A stretch of 64,000 nt of DNA from Mycolicibacterium hodleri. GTDB lineage: Bacteria; Actinomycetota; Actinomycetes; Mycobacteriales; Mycobacteriaceae. This document shows positions 40,115 to 49,769 of the stretch, in pieces. The stretch spans positions 165,156 to 229,155 of the forward strand of contig NZ_JACKTL010000020.1 of the NCBI RefSeq assembly GCF_025822245.1, in the 5' to 3' direction. The notes beneath the pieces were generated by a model. The model was given only the letters and a program-made list of their open reading frames with translations, was not told where the DNA came from and searched no databases. Within the stretch, counting starts at the first letter, position 1. Each line of letters opens with the position of its first letter. A program made the translations under genes and the position numbers.

Positions 40115-40441
40115 ATGGAAGCTGGTGGCGAGGCGATCGTGCGACGGGCGTCGTCGGCGCTGTCCGACGTCGACATCACCGGCTGGACGCTGCGCTTCGA
40201 TCTGCTGTCCGATCCGAACCGGCTCGAAATCCTGCTCAGCCTGCATCGCGCGCCCGGCATTTGCGTGAGTGACCTGGCGGCGGTGGTCAACCGGTCGGAG
40301 AACTCCGTGTCACAGGCACTGCGGGTGCTTCGGCAGCAGGGCTGGGTGAGCAGCACCCGGGTCGGGCGCTCGGTGGCCTACCGTCTCGACGACGAGATCG
40401 TCCACGATCTGCTGCACTGGATCGGCGCCGCGCACGGCTGA
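40115..40441 (+). CDS. ArsR/SmtB-family metal-responsive repressor
   Basis: A 108-residue ArsR-type winged-helix protein. The recognition helix reads LAAVVNRSENSVSQALRVLRQQGWV. Possible metal ligands are Asp/His residues in the last helix (DDEIVHDLLHWIGAAH), where SmtB-like proteins bind Zn, Ni or Co; a single Cys lies in GICVSDL. The neighbouring nickel permease gene on the same strand suggests it senses Ni or Co. A short AT-containing box (CTAAATT) lies just upstream. It differs from M. tuberculosis NmtR and KmtR in its short C terminus. Confidence 0.82.
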   Translation: MEAGGEAIVRRASSALSDVDITGWTLRFDLLSDPNRLEILLSLHRAPGICVSDLAAVVNRSENSVSQALRVLRQQGWVSSTRVGRSVAYRLDDEIVHDLLHWIGAAHG

Positions 40442-40475
40442 CCTGCCCGTCCGGGTAGTCCGTCGACCTGAACAT

Positions 40476-40483
40476 CTGTACAG
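40476..40483. promoter_or_regulatory. CTGTACAG palindrome before nicT
   Basis: An 8-bp perfect palindrome in the 80-base gap between the ArsR gene and nicT. It is a candidate operator, but is short and has no visible second copy in front of the ArsR gene. Confidence 0.3.
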
Positions 40484-40521
40484 CTAGACAGGCATGCGGG
40501 CGTCACCATAGGCTCGAACGC

Positions 40522-41634
40522 GTGATCCTCGGTACGTCGTCGGAGCCCCTGCCCAGCCCGACCACGGTGAGCAGGCTCGATCGCGCCGACTGGCTGTCCA
40601 TTGCCGGCATGAGCGCCGTCGTCGTCTTCCTGCACGTATTCGGTTGGGGGGTCCTGGTCTTCGGCGTCGCCCCGCAGCACATCACGCTCGGATCGACCGG
40701 GGTGTTCGGCGTAGGGCTCGGCCTGACCGCCTATCTGCTCGGCGTCCGGCACGCCTTCGACGCCGATCACATCGCGGTCATCGACAACACCACCCGCAAG
40801 CTGGTCGGCGAGGGCAAGCGCTCGCTGTCGGCCGGGTTCTGGTTCTCGCTGGGGCACTCGAGTGTGGTGTTCGGGCTGGCGTTCCTCTTGGCGCTCGGCG
40901 TCAAGGCGCTGATCGGACCCGTGCAGGACGAGAACTCCTCGATGCTGCAGACTCTCGGTCTGATCGGCTCGCTGGTGGCCGGCACCTTCCTCATCCTGAT
41001 CGGCCTGACCAACCTGTTCGCCGTCGTCGGCATCGCGAAGGTGTTCCGGGAGATGCGGTCCGGTGACTTCGACGAGGCCGAGCTGGAACGCCAACTCAAC
41101 AGCCGCGGGTTCATGGCCCGGTTGCTCGGGCGCGTCATGCGACGCGTCGGCAAGCCGTGGCACCTGTACCCGGTGGGCCTTCTGATGGGGCTGGGCTTCG
41201 ACACCGCCACGCAGGTGGCCCTGCTGGTGCTCGCCGCCGGCACCGCCGCGTTCACGTTGCCCTGGTACGCGATCCTGGTGCTGCCGGTGCTGTTCGCGGC
41301 CGGGATGAGTCTGTTCGACGCCGCCGACGGGATCTTCATGGCCCGGGCCTACGGCTGGGCGTTCCTCAAGCCGATCCGCAAGGTGTACTACAACCTGACG
41401 GTGACGCTTCTGTCGGTGTTCGTGGCCCTGGTGATCGGCGTCATCGTGCTGGTCGGCCTGCTGGTCGACCGGCTCGGCATCCAGTCCGGACCGCTCGCGG
41501 TCATCGGGTCGGCAGATCTGGAGTTCGTCGGCTTCACCATCGTGGGGCTGTTCGTGGTCGTGTGGCTGGTTGCGCTCGCGGTCTGGCGTTTCGGCCGCAT
41601 CGAGGAGCGCTGGGAGCCTCAGGCGAACGGGTAG
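40522..41634 (+). CDS. nicT: NiCoT-family nickel/cobalt permease
   Basis: A 370-residue membrane transporter of the HoxN/NixA type with about eight segments. The signature HX4DH is His77-Ala-Phe-Asp-Ala-Asp82-His83 in GVRHAFDADHIAVIDN. GHSSVVFGLAF, GLGFDTATQVALL and LFAAGMSLFDAADG are further family motifs. Nickel serves urease or hydrogenase; cobalt would serve cobalamin synthesis, whose genes are nearby. The start is GTG 40522. Its 3' end overlaps the convergent phosphodiesterase gene by 16 bases. It matches Rv2856. Confidence 0.94.
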   Translation: MILGTSSEPLPSPTTVSRLDRADWLSIAGMSAVVVFLHVFGWGVLVFGVAPQHITLGSTGVFGVGLGLTAYLLGVRHAFDADHIAVIDNTTRKLVGEGKRSLSAGFWFSLGHSSVVFGLAFLLALGVKALIGPVQDENSSMLQTLGLIGSLVAGTFLILIGLTNLFAVVGIAKVFREMRSGDFDEAELERQLNSRGFMARLLGRVMRRVGKPWHLYPVGLLMGLGFDTATQVALLVLAAGTAAFTLPWYAILVLPVLFAAGMSLFDAADGIFMARAYGWAFLKPIRKVYYNLTVTLLSVFVALVIGVIVLVGLLVDRLGIQSGPLAVIGSADLEFVGFTIVGLFVVVWLVALAVWRFGRIEERWEPQANG

Positions 41635-42413
41635 GGTCCGGCGAAGTCGCCAATCTGGTTGGCGTGGGTCGTCATACCCTCGCGCTCGTCCCAGAGGTGC
41701 AGCAGATAACCCCGCGGCCCGCCATGGCTCGACGGTTCCGCCGACGCCGCGAGTCGGAGGTCGATCTCGGTCGCGGTGCTGGGACACGTGACGATCACGG
41801 TCCCTGCCCACCGTCTGACCATCGACCGGTGGACGTGTCCGCACACCACGATCTCGACGTTGGGGGCGCGCTCGACGACGGCGGCAAGTGCGGCGCCCTC
41901 GAAGTATCGGTACTCGTCCATGTACGGGATGCCGCTGACGAAGGGCGGGTGGTGCAGCATGATCAGCGTCGGCTTGGCGGTGTCCTGTGCCAGCGTGCCG
42001 GCGAGCCAGTCCAGCCCCGCGTCGTCCAGGTGCCCGTGATGCCGGCCGGGCACCGTGGAGTCCAGCCCGATGACGCGCACCGGATGGTCGTCGACGCAGT
42101 AGTGCAGCGGGCCGGTCCGGGGCAGGTAGTGGTGATCGGCGAAGGCGAGGCGGAAGTTCTCACGGTCGTCGTGATTGCCGGGGATGACGAGATACGGGAT
42201 TGGCAGGCGCCCCAGGATCTTTCGGGCGTGGTCGTATTCGGCGGGTTCGCCGTGGTCGACCAGGTCCCCGGTGACGAGCACCAGATCCGGGCGCGTGGTC
42301 AGGGCGCACACGTGCTCCACGGCGTCTGCCAGGCCGGCATTCGAATCCACGACGCCTTGGTAGAGAACGTCTTTGGGTCGAACGTGCGGATCCGACAGTT
42401 GCGCTATGAGCAC
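41619..42413 (-). CDS. Metallophosphoesterase, cyclic-nucleotide phosphodiesterase-like (CpdA/Rv0805 type)
   Basis: A 264-residue class III phosphodiesterase-like protein. The binuclear metal motifs are complete: Asp8-x-His10, GDLVDHG, GNHDDRENF, LHHPPF and GHVH. The nearest functional relatives hydrolyse cAMP slowly or other phosphodiesters, so the substrate is uncertain. The start is GTG 42413 (VLIAQLSDPH). It lies 16 bases downstream of sodA on the same strand and probably shares its transcript. Confidence 0.87.
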   Translation of the reverse strand: MLIAQLSDPHVRPKDVLYQGVVDSNAGLADAVEHVCALTTRPDLVLVTGDLVDHGEPAEYDHARKILGRLPIPYLVIPGNHDDRENFRLAFADHHYLPRTGPLHYCVDDHPVRVIGLDSTVPGRHHGHLDDAGLDWLAGTLAQDTAKPTLIMLHHPPFVSGIPYMDEYRYFEGAALAAVVERAPNVEIVVCGHVHRSMVRRWAGTVIVTCPSTATEIDLRLAASAEPSSHGGPRGYLLHLWDEREGMTTHANQIGDFAGPYPFA

Positions 42414-42429
42414 GTGGCGCCTCGACTTC

Positions 42430-43050
42430 CTAGAAGATCAGCCCCCGTGCCGTTGTGGTGGCCCCGGCGAACCGGTCCTGGACGTCGGCCCAGTTGACGA
42501 CGTTCCAGAAGGCCTTGACGTAGTCGGCCTTCACGTTCTTGTACTGCAGGTAGTACGCGTGCTCCCACATGTCCACCTGCAGCAGGGGGATGATGCCCAG
42601 GGGCACGTTGGCCTGCTGATCGTACAGCTGGAAGGTGAGCAGCCGCTGTCCGAGCGTGTCGTAGCCGAGCACCGCCCAGCCCGATCCCTGCAACCCGTTG
42701 GCGGCGGCGGTGAACTGCGCGCGGAACTTGTCGAACGACCCGAAGTGGTCGTCGATCGCCGCGGCCAATTCGCCGGTGGGCTTGTCACCGCCGTTGGGGG
42801 ACAGGTTCTTCCACCAGATCGAGTGGTTGACGTGACCGCCGAGGTGAAAGGCCAGGTTCTTCTCGTTGAGAAGGATTGCGGCGTGGTCGTCGTCGGCGCG
42901 CGCTTCCTCGAGTTTGGCGACGGCGTCGTTGACGCCCTTGACGTAGGTGGCGTGATGCTTGCCGTGGTGAATCTCGTTGATCTCACCGGAGATATGGGGT
43001 TCGAGTGCTCCGTAGTCGTAACCAAGATCGGGTAATGCGTACTCGGCCAT
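42430..43050 (-). CDS. sodA: Superoxide dismutase, predicted manganese form
   Basis: A 206-residue Fe/Mn-family SOD. Metal ligands are His28, His76, Asp160 and His164 ([10 protein letters not shown]). It closely resembles M. tuberculosis SodA, but residue 145 is Gln (LYDQQAN) where the M. tuberculosis iron enzyme has His; Gln at this place is characteristic of Mn-using mycobacterial enzymes. There is no signal peptide, as with M. tuberculosis SodA, which is exported by SecA2. The start ATG 43050 has an AGAGAAGGAAA ribosome binding site. The phosphodiesterase gene follows. Confidence 0.96.
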   Translation of the reverse strand: MAEYALPDLGYDYGALEPHISGEINEIHHGKHHATYVKGVNDAVAKLEEARADDDHAAILLNEKNLAFHLGGHVNHSIWWKNLSPNGGDKPTGELAAAIDDHFGSFDKFRAQFTAAANGLQGSGWAVLGYDTLGQRLLTFQLYDQQANVPLGIIPLLQVDMWEHAYYLQYKNVKADYVKAFWNVVNWADVQDRFAGATTTARGLIF

Positions 43051-43249
43051 GAGTTTTCCTTCTCTCGCGACGGATGCTTCGGTCGTCGTCCAGCCTAGGG
43101 CCGGACGACGTCATCTGTCCACATGCACACGTGTTCAGGTGTTCATGTCATGGTGGCGGTGCGCGGCCGGGCCGTGGGTTGGCGTTGAGGAAGCATCTGA
43201 ACCACTCACTTCCGAGCGGGAGTCGACGTCACGGCCCGACCCGCTTCGA

Positions 43250-44647
43250 CTATCGCAGGCCGAGCAGGGCGTTCTCGATGACCTCGGGCAGTGCCGGGTG
43301 AATCCAATACTGGTTCTCGGCAACCTCTTTGGCGGTCTGACCAAAGGTCATCGCCTGAATGACCGGCTGGATGATCGACGACGCCTGATGTCCCATGACG
43401 TGGGCGCCCAGGATCTTGCCGGTCGCGCGGTCGCCGATCAGCTTCACGATCCCGTGCTCGTCCTCCATCGCCCAGCCGTAGGCGGTGTCGCCGTACCTCT
43501 GGATCTTGGTGACCACGTCGTACCCGCCGTCCCTGGCCTCGGCCTCGGACATGCCCACCATCGCGATCTGTGGATCGGTGAACACCGCCGACGGCACGAA
43601 CCGATGATCGGAGGCACGCATCGAGTCGGTGTCGTCCCAGTCGAGCAGCAGGTTGTGCCGCACCACCCTCATCTCGTGGTTGGCGACGTGCTTGAGCTGG
43701 TAGGCCGACGACACGTCACCGAGGGCGAAGACGCCGCGCGCAGAGGTTCTTTGGTACTCGTCGACGACCACCAGGCCGGAGTCGTCGACGTCGACGCCGG
43801 CCAGCTCCGCGTCGAGCTGATCCCCGTTCGGCACGCGTCCGGTGGCCACCAGCAGCATGTCGGCCTCGATGGTCTTGCCGTCGTCGAGTTGGAGCACGCA
43901 GCGGTCACCCGTCTGCTGCACGCCGACCACGTTCTCGTGTGTGCGCAGATCCCACTTCGCCGTGGCGAGGTCGGTGAACGGATGGCAGATCGATTCGTCG
44001 CAATGGGTCAGCAGGCCGTCACCGCGGACGACGATGGTGACGCGCACCCCCAGGGCGGAGAAGACGTGCGCGAACTCCGCCGCCACGAACCCGCCGCCGA
44101 CGATGACCAGATGCTCGGGAAGCTCGGGTATCCGCATGACGTCGTCGCTGGTGTAGTACTTCACACCGCACTCGGCGATGGCGGGTGGGACGTGAACCCG
44201 GGAGCCCGCGGCGATGACCACCTTGTCGGCGGTGAACTCCTCGCCGTCGTCGGTGCGCAACGTGTACCGGCCGTCGGCCTGAGTCGGCCCAAACCTGGTG
44301 TGGCTGGCGTACACCCGCACGTTGGGCAGGCTGCGCTTGTACTGTTCGCCGCCGGCCGCGATCGGATCTATGCGGCGCTCGAAGACGCGGTCGACGATGT
44401 CGGACCAGCGGACCTTGTCGATCGTGGAGTCGACGCCGTACCGGGCGCTCTGGCGGATGGTCTCGGCGACCTCGGCGGCGTAGACGAACATCTTGGTGGG
44501 AATGCACCCGACGTTGAGGCAGGTGCCACCGAAGGTGCCCTGCTCGCAGATTGCCACCCGCATGTCGCCGTACCTGGGGTCGACGCCGGGATCGGGGATG
44601 CTGTTGCCCGAGCCCGTACCGATGATGGCCAGATCGAAGTGTTCCAC
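43250..44647 (-). CDS. mtr: Mycothione reductase
   Basis: A 465-residue FAD/NADPH disulfide reductase that regenerates mycothiol from mycothione. The redox pair is Cys43 and Cys48 (GGTCLNVGCIPTK). FAD binding is at IIGTGSGNSI, the NAD(P)H site at VIVGGGFVAAEFAHVF and the C-terminal acid-base His-Glu in WIHPALPEVIENALL. It starts four bases after the end of the upstream hydrolase gene (Rv2854-like), so the two form an operon transcribed leftwards. Confined to mycothiol-producing actinobacteria. Confidence 0.97.
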   Translation of the reverse strand: MEHFDLAIIGTGSGNSIPDPGVDPRYGDMRVAICEQGTFGGTCLNVGCIPTKMFVYAAEVAETIRQSARYGVDSTIDKVRWSDIVDRVFERRIDPIAAGGEQYKRSLPNVRVYASHTRFGPTQADGRYTLRTDDGEEFTADKVVIAAGSRVHVPPAIAECGVKYYTSDDVMRIPELPEHLVIVGGGFVAAEFAHVFSALGVRVTIVVRGDGLLTHCDESICHPFTDLATAKWDLRTHENVVGVQQTGDRCVLQLDDGKTIEADMLLVATGRVPNGDQLDAELAGVDVDDSGLVVVDEYQRTSARGVFALGDVSSAYQLKHVANHEMRVVRHNLLLDWDDTDSMRASDHRFVPSAVFTDPQIAMVGMSEAEARDGGYDVVTKIQRYGDTAYGWAMEDEHGIVKLIGDRATGKILGAHVMGHQASSIIQPVIQAMTFGQTAKEVAENQYWIHPALPEVIENALLGLR

Positions 44648-44651
44648 GTGC

Positions 44652-45692
44652 CTAGTCCTGTCCGAAATTCGTTGTCGTGCTCCGGGATTCGGAGCTCAGG
44701 TAGTCGTCGAGCCAGCGTCCCAGCTCCCGATAGGCCGCCGCGCGCGGCTCGGCCAGTGACAGGAAGACGTCGTGCTTGGCGTCGGTGATCGGCGCGATCG
44801 TCTGACGGTTCCCCACGCACCCCGCCCAGCGGGCGATCTGCGCGACGTCGAGGACCGCGTCACCGCGTTGGATGGCCTCCGGGTGGGGGGCTTCGGCGAC
44901 GGAATGACCGGAGCGCAGCAGCAGATTGGGAACCCCGACGTCGAGGCCGCGGTGCAGCTTCGCCTGACCCCGCCGGATCGCGTTGATCCACCCGAACGTG
45001 ATGGGAAACCCGCCGACCGGCTTGAGGTCCAGGTCGTAGTCGAACTCGCCCGCGTAGTCGCGATGCAGGGTGGTGCCGTACCCCCCTGTGGTGGGCTTGC
45101 GGATGACCTGCCGCTTGCGCAACCGGGCCAGGGCGATCAGCGCCGCCGACGTCGGCGCGGTGCGCAGGATCGCCGGTCCGTGCAGGTCGAAGAACGGGCT
45201 GTTGAGCACCAGGGCGCCGACTTGGGCCGCCGCCCCGCGCCGCTGCAACCGGTCCAGCCACAGGGTCGCGACGAGCCCACCCGCGGAGTGCCCGTAGACG
45301 CAGACCCGCGGCGGGGCGGGTTCGGCCGTGTCGCGGGCGATGATCGCCAGCGCACGATCCAGCTCGGCGTCGTAGCTGGCGAGGTCGGTGGTGAAGTGCG
45401 GCGTCTGTCCCGGTCGGTGCGAGCGGCCGCACTTGTGGAGGTCCAGCGCGTAGAAGGTGAAGCCGCGATCGGCGAAGTGGTCGGCCAACTCGGTGTTGAA
45501 GAAGTAGTCGGTGTAGCCGTGCAGGGCCAGCACCGCATGCGTGCCGGCGCCGGTGTCACCGCGCCGGACCAGGGTTGCCACCAGCTCGCCCTCGCCGTCC
45601 GGATCGGAACCGAGTGCCAGGGTTTGCTGCCAGTACCCGGGCAAGACGTCGGGCTCCCACGTGGGTTCCTCGCCGGGTCCCATCGGTGTCAC
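44652..45692 (-). CDS. Alpha/beta hydrolase (Rv2854-like)
   Basis: A 346-residue serine hydrolase of the lysophospholipase/monoglyceride-lipase type. The elbow is VYGHSAGGLVATLW, the oxyanion strand VLALHGYTDYFF, and the catalytic His is probably in TDAKHDVFLSL, with an acidic residue between. No signal peptide is visible. The start is GTG 45692 or ATG 45683. It is paired with mtr here and in M. tuberculosis (Rv2854-mtr). It could act on a lipid or ester substrate; a role in mycothiol chemistry is speculation from position. Confidence 0.88.
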   Translation of the reverse strand: MTPMGPGEEPTWEPDVLPGYWQQTLALGSDPDGEGELVATLVRRGDTGAGTHAVLALHGYTDYFFNTELADHFADRGFTFYALDLHKCGRSHRPGQTPHFTTDLASYDAELDRALAIIARDTAEPAPPRVCVYGHSAGGLVATLWLDRLQRRGAAAQVGALVLNSPFFDLHGPAILRTAPTSAALIALARLRKRQVIRKPTTGGYGTTLHRDYAGEFDYDLDLKPVGGFPITFGWINAIRRGQAKLHRGLDVGVPNLLLRSGHSVAEAPHPEAIQRGDAVLDVAQIARWAGCVGNRQTIAPITDAKHDVFLSLAEPRAAAYRELGRWLDDYLSSESRSTTTNFGQD

Positions 45693-45707
45693 GGTGTCAC
45701 TCTAGGC

Positions 45708-45729
45708 GGACCGCGCCGCGACGCGGTCC
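45708..45729. promoter_or_regulatory. GC hairpin in the hydrolase/mqo divergent region
   Basis: GGACCGCG-N6-CGCGGTCC, an 8-bp perfect stem, is 16 bases before the hydrolase start and 109 before mqo. It may be a leader hairpin or operator for the hydrolase-mtr operon. Confidence 0.35.
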
Positions 45730-45837
45730 CGCGGCAGGGGTGTCTACCGACCGACGACGCTCGAGGCAGACGGGATAACCTGGACATTCGAAAGCCGTGC
45801 TGATGCGGAACTCGTGCCACGAAGGGTCAAGGATCAC

Positions 45838-47343
45838 GTGTCTGAGGTAGCCAAAACCGACGTCGTGCTGGTGGGAGCGGGCATCATGAGTGCCACGCTC
45901 GCCACCCTGCTGAAGCTGATGGAACCCGACTGGTCCATCACCCTCGTCGAGCGGCTGGACGGGGCCGCTGCCGAGAGTAGCGATCCGTGGAACAACGCGG
46001 GTACCGGACACTCGGCGCTGTGTGAGTTGAACTACACCCCGCAGCGCGCCGACGGCACGATCGAGATCAGCAAGGCCGTCCACGTCAACGAGCAGTTCCA
46101 GGTGTCGCGGCAGTTCTGGGCGCACGCCGTGGAAAGCGGTGTCCTGCCGGACGTGCGCAGCTTCCTCAACCCCATTCCGCACGTCAGCTTCGTGCACGGC
46201 GCCAAGCACCTCGACTACCTCAAGCGCCGCCGCGAGACGCTGGTCACCAACCCGCTCTTTGCGTCGATGGAATACGTCGACTCGCGCGACGAATTCGCGC
46301 GCCGCCTGCCGCTGATGGCCGCCAAGCGGGACTTCAAGGAGCCGGTGGCGCTGAACTGGACGCAGGACGGCACCGACGTCAACTTCGGGTCGCTGACCCG
46401 CCAGCTGATCGGCTACGCCGTCGAGGGCGGTATGACGACCCTGTTCGGCCACGAGGTGCGAGACCTCGCCAAGGAGTCCGACGGCAGCTGGACGCTGAAG
46501 GTCACCAACCGTCGTACCCGACAGAAGCGCAAGCTCAACGCGAAGTTCGTCTTCGTCGGCGCGGGCGGCGGCGCCCTTCCGCTGCTGCAGAAGTCGGGCA
46601 TCGAGGAGGCCAAGGGCTTCGGTGGCTTCCCCGTCGGCGGCCAGTGGCTGCGCACCGGCAACCACGAGCTGGCCGCCGCCCATCAGGCCAAGGTCTACGG
46701 CGCGCCGCCGCTCGGCGCGCCGCCAATGTCGGTGCCGCACCTGGACACCCGCGTGATCAACGGCCGGTCCTACCTGCTGTTCGGTCCGTTTGCGGGTTGG
46801 TCGCCGAAGTTCCTCAAGCAGGGCAAGGTCACCGATCTGCCGCTCTCGGTGAAGCCCAACAACCTGGCCTCGATGCTCGGCGTCGGCCTCACCGAGATGA
46901 GTTTGGTCAAGTACCTGGTGGGTCAGCTGGCCCTCAGCGAAGCCGACCGCGTGGAGGCGCTGCGCGAATTCGCGCCCAGCGCCCAGGATTCCGACTGGGA
47001 ACTCGACATCGCCGGTCAGCGCGTGCAGGTGATCCGACGCAAGGGCGCCGGAGGGGTACTGGAATTCGGCACCACGGTGCTCGCGGCGGCCGACGGCAGC
47101 ATCGCCGGTCTGCTCGGTGCGTCGCCGGGTGCATCCACGGCCGTGCCGGCGATGTTCGACGTCCTGGAACGCTGCTTCCCCGACCGCTTCCCGTCCTGGC
47201 AGCCCAAGATCAAGGAGATGGTCCCGTCGTTCGGCACCGAGCTGTCCGGCGAGCCGAAGCTCTTCGCAGAGGTCTGGGACTGGGGCACCAAGGTCCTCAA
47301 GCTCGACCACAAGGCCACGGACGTGCCAGCGGTCCCCGTATGA
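45838..47343 (+). CDS. mqo: Malate:quinone oxidoreductase
   Basis: A 501-residue FAD enzyme at the membrane surface that oxidises malate to oxaloacetate and reduces menaquinone. The FAD fingerprint [18 protein letters not shown] starts at residue 9, and the [22 protein letters not shown] block is family-specific. GTG 45838 (VSEVAKTD) gives the usual short N terminus; GTG 45814 would add eight residues. It matches Rv2852c. A PE_PGRS gene lies between mqo and Rv2854 in M. tuberculosis but not here. Confidence 0.95.
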   Translation: MSEVAKTDVVLVGAGIMSATLATLLKLMEPDWSITLVERLDGAAAESSDPWNNAGTGHSALCELNYTPQRADGTIEISKAVHVNEQFQVSRQFWAHAVESGVLPDVRSFLNPIPHVSFVHGAKHLDYLKRRRETLVTNPLFASMEYVDSRDEFARRLPLMAAKRDFKEPVALNWTQDGTDVNFGSLTRQLIGYAVEGGMTTLFGHEVRDLAKESDGSWTLKVTNRRTRQKRKLNAKFVFVGAGGGALPLLQKSGIEEAKGFGGFPVGGQWLRTGNHELAAAHQAKVYGAPPLGAPPMSVPHLDTRVINGRSYLLFGPFAGWSPKFLKQGKVTDLPLSVKPNNLASMLGVGLTEMSLVKYLVGQLALSEADRVEALREFAPSAQDSDWELDIAGQRVQVIRRKGAGGVLEFGTTVLAAADGSIAGLLGASPGASTAVPAMFDVLERCFPDRFPSWQPKIKEMVPSFGTELSGEPKLFAEVWDWGTKVLKLDHKATDVPAVPV

Positions 47344-47353
47344 CGGTGGCGCC

Positions 47354-47821
47354 GTGACGATCACTCCGCGGCGTAGCTGGGCCAAGGACCTTGACGCCGC
47401 AACGCTCTACGAGCTGCTCAAGCTTCGGGTCGAGGTCTTCGTCGTCGAGCAGGCCACGCCGTATCCCGAGTTGGACGGCCGCGACCTGCTCGCCGAGACT
47501 CGGCACTTCTGGCTCGAGGACTCCGATGGAAGGGTGGTCTCCACCCTGCGCCTGATGGAGGAACATCCGGGCGGGGAGAAGGTCTTTCGGATCGGCCGGG
47601 TGTGTACCCGGCGAGGCGATCGAGGCCAAGGGCACACCAGCCGTCTGATGAAGGCCGCGCTGGCCGAGGTAGGCGACGACCCCTGCCGCATCGACGCGCA
47701 GACCTACCTCGAGGAGATGTACGCCAAGCACGGCTTCGTCCGGGACGGCGAGGAATTCCTCGACGACGGGGTGCCGCACATCCCCATGTTGCGTCGCAGC
47801 GGACTCCATGGGGCAAGCTGA
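47354..47821 (+). CDS. GNAT-family acetyltransferase (ElaA-like, Rv2851c-like)
   Basis: A 155-residue acyltransferase of the ElaA type: LYELLKLRVEVFVVEQATPYPELDGRD followed by the CoA-binding loop RVCTRRGDRGQGHTSRLM and a C-terminal YAKHGFVRDGEEFLDDGVPHIPM. GTG 47354 lies 10 bases after mqo; the reading frame is open further upstream but overlaps mqo. The substrate is unknown. It precedes the chelatase-like gene by six bases and so may belong to the same transcript. Confidence 0.88.
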   Translation: MTITPRRSWAKDLDAATLYELLKLRVEVFVVEQATPYPELDGRDLLAETRHFWLEDSDGRVVSTLRLMEEHPGGEKVFRIGRVCTRRGDRGQGHTSRLMKAALAEVGDDPCRIDAQTYLEEMYAKHGFVRDGEEFLDDGVPHIPMLRRSGLHGAS

Positions 47822-47827
47822 GAGTCG

Positions 47828-49747
47828 ATGACGTCCTCACTTTCAAGCCCGCTCCCGACGGAATACCCCTTCTCCGCGCTGGTCGGTCAGGATCAGCTGA
47901 GGCTCGCCCTGATCCTGTGCGCGGTGCGGCCCGAGATCGGCGGCGTGCTGATCCGGGGGGAGAAGGGTACGGCCAAGTCGACGGCGGTGCGGGCGTTGGC
48001 GTCGGTACTCGCCGACGTCGACGCGGGTGCGCGCCTGGTCGAACTGCCCATCGGCGCCACCGAGGACCGGGTCGTCGGATCGCTGGACCTGCAGCGCGTG
48101 CTCCGCGACGGTGAGCACGCGTTCTCGCCCGGCCTGCTGGCCAGGGCGCACGGCGGCGTGCTCTACGTCGACGAGGTCAACCTGCTGCACGACCACCTGG
48201 TGGACGTGCTGCTCGACGCCGCGGCGATGGGTCGGGTGCACGTCGAGCGCGACGGTGTCTCGCACAGCCACGAGGCGAAGTTCATGCTCGTCGGCACCAT
48301 GAATCCCGAAGAGGGTGAACTGCGGCCTCAGCTGCTCGACCGGTTCGGCCTGACGGTCGACGTCCACGCCTCCCGCGACGTCGACACCAGGGTCCAGGTG
48401 ATCCGGCGGCGCATGGACTTCGAAGCCGATCCCGACGGGTTCGCCGCCCGATACGCAGACGAGGACGTCGACCTCGCCCGCCGAATCGCCCTCGCCCGAG
48501 CCATGGTCGGGTCGATCATCCTGCCGGACAACGAGTTACGACGCATCGCCGCCCTGTGCGCGTCCTTCGACGTGGACGGGATGCGGGCCGACCTGGTGGT
48601 CGCGCGCACGGCGGTCGCGCACGCGGCATGGCGTGGCGGCGAGCGAGTCGAGGAACTCGACGTCCGCGTTGCCGCCGAACTCGCGCTGCCACACCGCCGC
48701 CGTCGCGACCCGTTCGACGACCCGGGCCTCGACCAGGACCGACTCGACGAGGCGATGAGCCAGGCCGGCGAGGCCGCCGACGAACCGGGACCGGACCCCG
48801 AGTCGGGGCCCGCTCCGGAGCCCGACCCGGAGCCCGACCCGCCGGGAGGCGGGGGAGAGTCACCGGAGGCCGACGCCGATGCGTCCAACGGCTCGGCCCG
48901 GCAACGCAATTCGCCGTCGTCGACCCCCCGGCCCAACGACGCGCCCGCACCCACGTTCCGGGCGAAGGCGCTGGTGGTGCCCGGCGTAGGGGAGGGTGCG
49001 CCCGGTCGTCGGTCGCGCGCCCGCAACCGGACCGGCACCCCGATCGCCGCGACCGAGGATCCCCAGCAGGGTCACGGGCTGCACGTGTTCGGCACGCTGC
49101 TGGCCGCCGCCGAGCGGCAGACCGAGCCGGGCCGGCCACGGCTCGGCCCCGCCGATCTGCGGCGCTCGATTCGTGAAGGCCGGGAAGGCAATCTGGTCGT
49201 CTTCCTGGTCGACGCCTCGGGGTCGATGGCGGCGCGAGACCGACTGTCGGCCGTCGGCGGCGCGACCATGTCGTTGCTTCGCGACGCCTACCAACGCCGC
49301 GACAAGGTCGCCGTGATCACCTTCCGCGGCGACCGGGCTCAGGTGCTGCTTCCGCCGACCACGTCGGTCCACATCGCCGGCCGGCGCCTCGCGCGGTTCG
49401 ACACCGGAGGAAAGACCCCACTTGCCCAGGGTCTCCTCGCGGCCAAGGACGTGGTGGTCCGGGAGAAGGCGCGCGACCGCGCGCGTCGCAGTCTGGTGGT
49501 CGTGCTGACCGACGGCCGGGCGACGGGCGGACCCGACCCGCTCGGGCGGGCCCGCACCGCGGCGGCGATGCTGCTGGCCGAGGGCGCGGCGGCGGTCGTG
49601 GTCGACTGCGAGACCTCCTATGTACGTTTGGGTCTGGCCGACGTACTGGCCACCCAGCTCGGCGCGCCGGCGGTTCGGTTGGCGCACCTTCGCGCCGACG
49701 GTCTGACGCGGTTGGTTCGGTCGCACTCCGGCGATCGCGCGGCCTGA
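47828..49747 (+). CDS. Magnesium/cobalt chelatase-like AAA-VWA fusion (Rv2850c-like)
   Basis: A 639-residue protein that joins both small chelatase subunits. Residues 20-280 are a ChlI/BchI-type AAA domain (Walker [10 protein letters not shown] at 44-52, Walker [13 protein letters not shown]). An acidic Pro/Glu linker (about 310-350) leads to a ChlD-like VWA domain, whose MIDAS motif is Asp462-Ala-Ser464-Gly-Ser466. The large metal-inserting subunit (CobN/BchH type) is not in the window. With cobO and cobB directly after it, it is probably the motor half of cobaltochelatase, but this is inferred. Confidence 0.9.
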   Translation: MTSSLSSPLPTEYPFSALVGQDQLRLALILCAVRPEIGGVLIRGEKGTAKSTAVRALASVLADVDAGARLVELPIGATEDRVVGSLDLQRVLRDGEHAFSPGLLARAHGGVLYVDEVNLLHDHLVDVLLDAAAMGRVHVERDGVSHSHEAKFMLVGTMNPEEGELRPQLLDRFGLTVDVHASRDVDTRVQVIRRRMDFEADPDGFAARYADEDVDLARRIALARAMVGSIILPDNELRRIAALCASFDVDGMRADLVVARTAVAHAAWRGGERVEELDVRVAAELALPHRRRRDPFDDPGLDQDRLDEAMSQAGEAADEPGPDPESGPAPEPDPEPDPPGGGGESPEADADASNGSARQRNSPSSTPRPNDAPAPTFRAKALVVPGVGEGAPGRRSRARNRTGTPIAATEDPQQGHGLHVFGTLLAAAERQTEPGRPRLGPADLRRSIREGREGNLVVFLVDASGSMAARDRLSAVGGATMSLLRDAYQRRDKVAVITFRGDRAQVLLPPTTSVHIAGRRLARFDTGGKTPLAQGLLAAKDVVVREKARDRARRSLVVVLTDGRATGGPDPLGRARTAAAMLLAEGAAAVVVDCETSYVRLGLADVLATQLGAPAVRLAHLRADGLTRLVRSHSGDRAA

Positions 49748-49769
49748 TCCCCGACGGAGGAGATGTTCG

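Noticed and set aside
43049..44788. 579-codon open frame on the plus strand
   Set aside because: Antisense to mycothione reductase. The upstream part in the sodA-mtr gap shows no start signal or family similarity.
45814..45837. Earlier GTG start for mqo
   Set aside because: It adds a basic eight-residue stretch (MPRRVKDH) not expected in Mqo; GTG 45838 gives the normal N terminus.
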